Under the pieces are notes generated by a model. The model was not told the origin of the DNA. It saw nothing but the letters and a program-made list of their open reading frames with translations, and made no database searches. 58,716 nt of DNA from Alphaproteobacteria bacterium (GTDB lineage Bacteria > Pseudomonadota > Alphaproteobacteria > Rhodobacterales > Rhodobacteraceae). Below are positions 56,936 to 58,716 of this stretch, in pieces. Numbering within the stretch: the first letter of the stretch is position 1; every line of letters begins with the position of its first letter. The position numbers were made by a program, and so were the translations under genes. The stretch lies in assembly GCA_030432315.1 (NCBI GenBank), contig JAUIHM010000009.1, positions 1 to 58,716 of the forward strand. Direction: 5' to 3'.

Positions 56936-58716
56936 TTACTGGAACTGATCCAAAGTGGATTCCACCAGGGTCTGATTGACAGTCACTCCGGCAGATGCCT
57001 GCAACGCGGCGGTAAACTGCGCCAGAACATCCGTCGACACCTGTAATGCGAGCTGACGGTTCAGGTCTGCCATCAGGTCCGGCATTCCCTGCCCGTCAAT
57101 GTCGAAGGCTGAAATTTCCTTCAGGTTTGCGATGATGACGCTGCCGTCATCCGCGACCACGAACGGGCCCGGTGCCTCAAGCGCGAACATGTCCGCCAGG
57201 AGGCGGGGAGGCGTACCGGGCAGCACGCCGCCACGTGTCAGTGGCTCCGTCGTGTTGAGTTCCACCGACAGTTCCCCGGCCAGTTCCGGCATTTCCTGCC
57301 CGTCGTTGAGTTCCTTCGCATACCCTTCCGCGAGAGCCTGCAATTGCGATGCCGTCTCGGCGGCCACCCAATCGCCCCTGACCTGCTCCCGAATGTCAGC
57401 GAGAGGTATCACGCTCGGCGGTTCAACCGCCTCAAGCCGCACGGTAACATAGCCTCCGCTCTGCAACTCACCAAGATCGGTTTCCTCGCCTTGGCGTGCG
57501 CTGGCGACCAGTTCGGTGAAGACGGGGTCCGTTGCCAGTTCGCCGGTCGTCTCGGCGTTGAAGTCGATCGTTCCCAGTTCCATTACCGTTTCATCCGCGA
57601 CCTCCTCCAGCGTCGAGCCGCCAGCGATCAGGTCTTCGATTGTCCGAATCTCGTCGTGGATCGTGGTGGTTGCCTGATCGGTGGCGAGTTCAAGCACGAG
57701 GTCCGCGCGCGCGTCATCGTAGGAAACGACCTGTGCGTCAAAAATCGCATTGACCCGAAACAGTGACGGTCCGAGCGGAGTGGGCACCGGACCGATGATC
57801 CCCGGCGTGTCGGTCGCAAACACTTCCGCGGCGGCCTCGGGTGCCAGATCGGATGCAGCGATCATTCCCTGGTCGATATCCTCCGCGGTGAGGCCGCGGG
57901 TGCGGGCGACCGCATCGAAATCTGTTTCACCAGTGTCGATTGCAGTTCGGGCTTCCGCCGCCTCCCCGTCCGTGCCAAACCCGATACGGTCGACAAGGCG
58001 GCGCTCAGGCGTGCTGAATTCTTCCGGTGCGGCATCATAGGCGGCGCGAATCTCGGCCTCGGGAATGACAATCGACTTAGCCACGGTTTCAGGTGTGGCA
58101 ATCGCATAGGTGATGCGTTTGGTTTCGGGCCGCGTATAACGAGCCTCATTTGTGGCGTGAAATGCCTGCAACTGTTCGTCGGTGGGCTCCGGAACCGGTT
58201 CGTTCAGGTTGGACTCATCAAGGCGAATCCAATCTGCAACTCGTGTTTCCCCGACATACGTCAAGACCGTTCTGGCCGCCGTATCAGGCATGGCGGCAGG
58301 GGCAGTCACCGCCGAGGCAACCAGGGTGCGCGTTGCCTCGCGGCGCAGGTCATTTTCAAAGTCGGCGGCAGTCATGCCCATGCGGTCGAGCGTGTAGGTG
58401 TAGGCATCTCTGTCAAAGCCGCCGGCACTCTGAAAACCCGGAAGTGCCATCAGTTGTTCGCGTACCGTTTGGTCGCCGCTTGAGAGCCCCAGCGCGGTCG
58501 CCGTATCGTCCAGTGCCGTCTGATTAACCAGCCGGGCCAGCGCTATGCGGTCAATTCCGAACTGCCGGGCTTCGTCGATGCTGAGCTGCCGCCCGAGTTG
58601 GTTGGACACGGAACGGATTTCCTGGTCAACTGCCCTCCCGTACTGCTGCACGGAAATACCCGTGTCGCCGACCCTGGCAACGTCATTGCCTGCCAGGCCA
58701 CCACTGAATCCGATAC
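56936..58716 (-). CDS. ppiD: Periplasmic peptidyl-prolyl isomerase PpiD (SurA-N type), N-terminus outside window
   Basis: About 593 residues are present and the frame is open to the window edge; the membrane anchor and start are missing. VARVGDTGISVQQYGRAVDQ and QLGRQLSIDEARQFGIDR match the SurA-N/PpiD chaperone region. The central rotamase-like domain (about 250-370) looks degenerate, as in many PpiD proteins. It helps fold exported proteins. Confidence 0.87.
   Translation of the reverse strand, partial: IGFSGGLAGNDVARVGDTGISVQQYGRAVDQEIRSVSNQLGRQLSIDEARQFGIDRIALARLVNQTALDDTATALGLSSGDQTVREQLMALPGFQSAGGFDRDAYTYTLDRMGMTAADFENDLRREATRTLVASAVTAPAAMPDTAARTVLTYVGETRVADWIRLDESNLNEPVPEPTDEQLQAFHATNEARYTRPETKRITYAIATPETVAKSIVIPEAEIRAAYDAAPEEFSTPERRLVDRIGFGTDGEAAEARTAIDTGETDFDAVARTRGLTAEDIDQGMIAASDLAPEAAAEVFATDTPGIIGPVPTPLGPSLFRVNAIFDAQVVSYDDARADLVLELATDQATTTIHDEIRTIEDLIAGGSTLEEVADETVMELGTIDFNAETTGELATDPVFTELVASARQGEETDLGELQSGGYVTVRLEAVEPPSVIPLADIREQVRGDWVAAETASQLQALAEGYAKELNDGQEMPELAGELSVELNTTEPLTRGGVLPGTPPRLLADMFALEAPGPFVVADDGSVIIANLKEISAFDIDGQGMPDLMADLNRQLALQVSTDVLAQFTAALQASAGVTVNQTLVESTLDQFQ

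Noticed and set aside
1-58716. CRISPR, prophage, integron or insertion sequence
   Set aside because: No repeat-spacer pattern, transposase, integrase or terminal repeats were seen.

Overview
The window looks like a chromosomal segment of a GC-rich, Gram-negative alphaproteobacterium, most probably close to the Rhodobacterales. Four points support this: a complete sulfolipid operon in the Rhodobacter order sqdB-sqdD-sqdC; the block gltA-gltX-comEC-lexA-moeA-moaC-trpCDG; a GTTC-N7-GTTC SOS box in front of lexA; and LpxI (not LpxH) in lipid A synthesis. The many TRAP-transporter genes suggest a marine or organic-acid-feeding life. No rRNA, tRNA, CRISPR array, insertion sequence or phage gene was found.

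Bases 1-8.5 kb are a catabolic island. They hold the end of one TRAP permease followed by a PhyH-type dioxygenase, a shikimate-dehydrogenase-like enzyme, a beta-hydroxyacid dehydrogenase and an EamA transporter, then a complete second TRAP system (small-molecule uptake) divergent from a GntR/FCD regulator. Bases 8.5-13.2 kb carry a glutamine amidotransferase, a patatin-bdhA pair (storage polymer/ketone body metabolism), a strong candidate small RNA, and an orphan peptide-type ABC binding protein.

Bases 13.2-16.4 kb are a copper module (CopC-CopD fusion, YcnI, a His/Cys-rich small protein and two tandem tiny membrane-anchored proteins). Bases 16.6-19.5 kb hold an orphan TRAP binding protein and gamma-glutamyltransferase. 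Bases 19.7-25.4 kb are the most unusual part. The sulfoquinovosyl diacylglycerol operon sqdBDC faces, across a 385-bp region with a perfect 16-bp palindrome and a Pho-box-like repeat, a 790-residue protein that joins a kelch beta-propeller to a GT4 glycosyltransferase. I regard this as the best candidate for an undescribed envelope-glycolipid system.

Bases 25.4-31.1 kb hold DUF502, psuK-psuG (pseudouridine breakdown), a methionine aminopeptidase, a lytic transglycosylase and MgtC. Bases 31.3-45.0 kb are the core growth/envelope run rpsB-tsf-pyrH-frr-uppS-cdsA-dxr-rseP-bamA-skp-fabZ-lpxA-lpxI-lpxB, without lpxD. The rest (45.1-58.7 kb) is gltA, gltX, comEC, lexA, molybdopterin genes fused into a trp operon, trpE and a truncated ppiD.
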